Source of the DNA: JAGGTJ01 sp964457545
GTDB taxonomy: Bacteria > Desulfobacterota > DSM-4660 > Desulfatiglandales > Desulfatiglandaceae
Assembly: GCA_964457545.1 (NCBI GenBank)
Contig: CAYWEN010000016.1
Location: forward strand, 186,001 to 250,000
Direction: 5' to 3'
DNA: 64,000 bases
Position 1 is the stretch's first letter; each line of letters begins with the position of its first letter. Shown here piece by piece: positions 62,485-64,000 of this stretch. The notes below the pieces were generated by a model. That model was not told the DNA's origin. It made no database searches and saw nothing but the letters and a program-made list of their open reading frames with translations. Position numbers and translations under genes: made by a program.

Positions 62485-64000
62485 TTACGGCCTGGGTGGT
62501 GTCAAGGCAAAGGCCCTTACCGCCGAAGCATCCGGACCTACCCGATGCCACCCGTTAAAATTCATGTGCCACACATGGAGGTTTTCACTGAAGGCCGCCT
62601 CAGGACATCCTCCCATGAGGTTGACAATAAGGCTTATGCCGGTATGGGCAGGATCAACGATAAAACTCCCGCTCGCCCCCATATCCCCGGCCTGACCTTC
62701 AATTGTATGGATATTATTGGCCGCCTTATAGAGCCAGAACCTGTACAGGGCAAATCTTTCAGGATGCCGTGCCTGGTAAGGCATTGTCAAGTATGTGTCC
62801 GTTGCCTCGTAACGGGTCATGCCACAGGTATCGGTACTGTTTCCGCTGGGGGCCACCACTGGTTCGTCTATTACCGCAACCGGTTTGTGGTTATCTATGA
62901 CCAGACGGAAGATAAATGCCTGAAATGCGGGGGCCTCAGGATCAGGACCCAGCAGATCGGAGTTGACTGCGGCCGGATCCGCAGTGGTGATATTGTTCCA
63001 AATATCATCGTTGGCAGGCAGTCTGAAAAGTATCCCGCCGCCAAAGGAAGCAGGATCCACCCGGCTTCCGCTGCCATCAAAGAGTTCCATCTTGAAATCG
63101 ACAAACCCGTCGGCAATTTTTGTGGTGTCCAGGTATCCGTTCATCAGGTCCACACCGGCATTGATAACCACCCAGGCTGCTGTGGGATCTGCAGCCGCAT
63201 TGGGGGGAGTCTCGGGAGGAATCTCGAAAAGGTCGTCCTCGATCCCCACCTTGCCTGGCCCCAGTTTATAGGAAGGAAAACTCAGGATGTGCGACACCGG
63301 ATCATAATCCGAATAATGCCGTACCACTTCATGATTCAGGGGAATCCAGTCCCCGGCCCCGTTGGAACGATATTTTATCCGGTAATATTTCACACCAGCG
63401 CTTTCCAGGGCCTTTGAAAACAGATATCGAAGACCAAGCGTTCCTCCAAACGGTCCTTCATGAAAAGTGGAAAGGGAGCCGCCCAATCCTGTATGGATCG
63501 ATTCATACAGGCCTGTTTTGGGATCGGCGTTGGTAGTGGGCAGTATGCCTGCTCCGGTACCGTAAATCCTTTTTAGTGAATAATTCCCTACTGCGAGGGG
63601 CACAATCCACATGTCTGTCGAGGAAAGATCGATTCCGGGATCAGGCTGGCAGGCAATTGCATCAGGATCAGTAACCACCAGGCTGACAGGAGTGCCATTG
63701 GGATGATTCCAATAGGTATTGCAGGGTATGGGATAACGTTTGTAAATCGTCCGGTCAATACTGCCAATTTTCTGTCTAACCACAAACCACAGGTCAGGCG
63801 TGTCTCTATTGCATACTGATATCCATACCGTCTCAGTAAAGCTTCCATCCGGCTGGATCTCTGCGGTACCGATCTTGTTCAGGCTGTACCAGCAGTGGGG
63901 CCACCAAAGCCAGTATATCCAGGGATACCAACACAGACAGAAACGGAATGCCTGGAATTTTTCCACCAGCAGTTCCTGGAATTGCCTGGTATTGGAATAA
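62485..64000 (-). CDS. Large hypothetical protein, GC-rich, 5' end outside the window
   Basis: The frame is open from base 63999 to a stop at 62487-62485, so 504 codons are visible and the start lies past the window edge (the first in-frame start codon inside is a GTG at 63966). The sequence has a tryptophan-rich stretch (CWYPWIYWLWWPHCW, about 45 residues in), then IGTAEIQPDGSFTETVWISV, which resembles a beta-sandwich repeat edge. Many Gly, Asp and Pro residues and a paucity of Lys suggest an extracellular or surface protein, but no signal peptide can be seen because the start is missing. GC content is well above the rest of the window. No family recognised. Confidence 0.6.
   Translation of the reverse strand, partial: YSNTRQFQELLVEKFQAFRFCLCWYPWIYWLWWPHCWYSLNKIGTAEIQPDGSFTETVWISVCNRDTPDLWFVVRQKIGSIDRTIYKRYPIPCNTYWNHPNGTPVSLVVTDPDAIACQPDPGIDLSSTDMWIVPLAVGNYSLKRIYGTGAGILPTTNADPKTGLYESIHTGLGGSLSTFHEGPFGGTLGLRYLFSKALESAGVKYYRIKYRSNGAGDWIPLNHEVVRHYSDYDPVSHILSFPSYKLGPGKVGIEDDLFEIPPETPPNAAADPTAAWVVINAGVDLMNGYLDTTKIADGFVDFKMELFDGSGSRVDPASFGGGILFRLPANDDIWNNITTADPAAVNSDLLGPDPEAPAFQAFIFRLVIDNHKPVAVIDEPVVAPSGNSTDTCGMTRYEATDTYLTMPYQARHPERFALYRFWLYKAANNIHTIEGQAGDMGASGSFIVDPAHTGISLIVNLMGGCPEAAFSENLHVWHMNFNGWHRVGPDASAVRAFALTPPRP

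Noticed and set aside
62207..62695. 162-codon plus-strand frame
   Set aside because: Overlaps the GC-rich minus-strand gene by 211 bp, and its protein looks like a shadow translation.
1..64000. tRNA or rRNA genes, CRISPR arrays, insertion sequences, prophage
   Set aside because: I looked through all gaps over 300 bp for cloverleaf ends, evenly spaced direct repeats, transposase motifs and integrases and saw none. Short or odd ones could be missed by eye.

Overview
The window reads as chromosomal DNA of a Gram-negative, anaerobic sulfate-reducing bacterium, most likely a member of the Desulfobacterota (Deltaproteobacteria). It carries the cytoplasmic sulfate-activation and APS-reduction genes (sat, aprBA, qmoAB) and an arabinose-5-phosphate isomerase (KdsD/KpsF type, for lipopolysaccharide). 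It also has a sigma-54 activator, a paired set of PilT-type ATPases, TatA and a MenE-like ligase. The lineage is inferred from gene content; there is no rRNA. Base composition looks like low to mid 40s % GC by eye, except the last 1.5 kb, which is clearly richer.

Layout. 1-2.8 kb: the 5' part of mnmA, a SEC-C protein with an HELAH motif, and a small zinc-ribbon protein. 3.0-13.3 kb: the sulfate block, all on the minus strand, in transcription order sat, aprB-aprA, qmoA-qmoB, hdrC-hdrB. Soluble hdrCB stand where most Gram-negative sulfate reducers have the membrane gene qmoC. The block is split by hairpins and long leaders, so it is probably several transcripts. 14.3-29.1 kb, minus strand: a sigma-54 regulator, an M24 peptidase, kdsD, thiC, thiD, nnr, a proposed homoserine kinase with hom and an aminotransferase, tsaC, purE and a DUF3786 gene. 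29.7-36.6 kb: ssb (+), tatA (-), a GAF-GGDEF protein (+), uvrA (-), a newly noticed 43-codon gene with its own promoter and terminator (+), and rpsU (+). 36.4-43.7 kb, minus: a small hypothetical gene, nadE, two MaoC-type hotdog proteins, queG, a SEC-C/methionine aminopeptidase fusion and a menE-like ligase. 44.2-47.3 kb, minus: pilT, a second pilT/pilU and a zinc-ribbon receiver protein. 48.1-54.4 kb, plus: ftsH-folP, coaX and a radical SAM/DUF2344 protein. 54.5-61.8 kb, minus: pycB/oadA, tmk, holB, a PSP1-domain gene, metG and ammA. 62.5-64.0 kb, minus: the 3' part of a large GC-rich gene with no recognised function.

How the genes work together. Sat makes APS, AprBA reduces it to sulfite, and QmoAB with HdrCB probably supplies the electrons. 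Because HdrB and HdrC are soluble and no cytochrome b subunit is encoded, the link to the menaquinone pool differs from the standard QmoABC model. An FNR/CRP-like palindrome lies 50 bp upstream of aprB.

The long intergenic regions share a degenerate repeat of about 145 bp, with five reasonable copies and three weaker ones. I see no tRNA, rRNA, CRISPR array, insertion sequence or prophage. Many starts were moved from the longest frame because a clear Shine-Dalgarno sequence favours an internal ATG, GTG or TTG.
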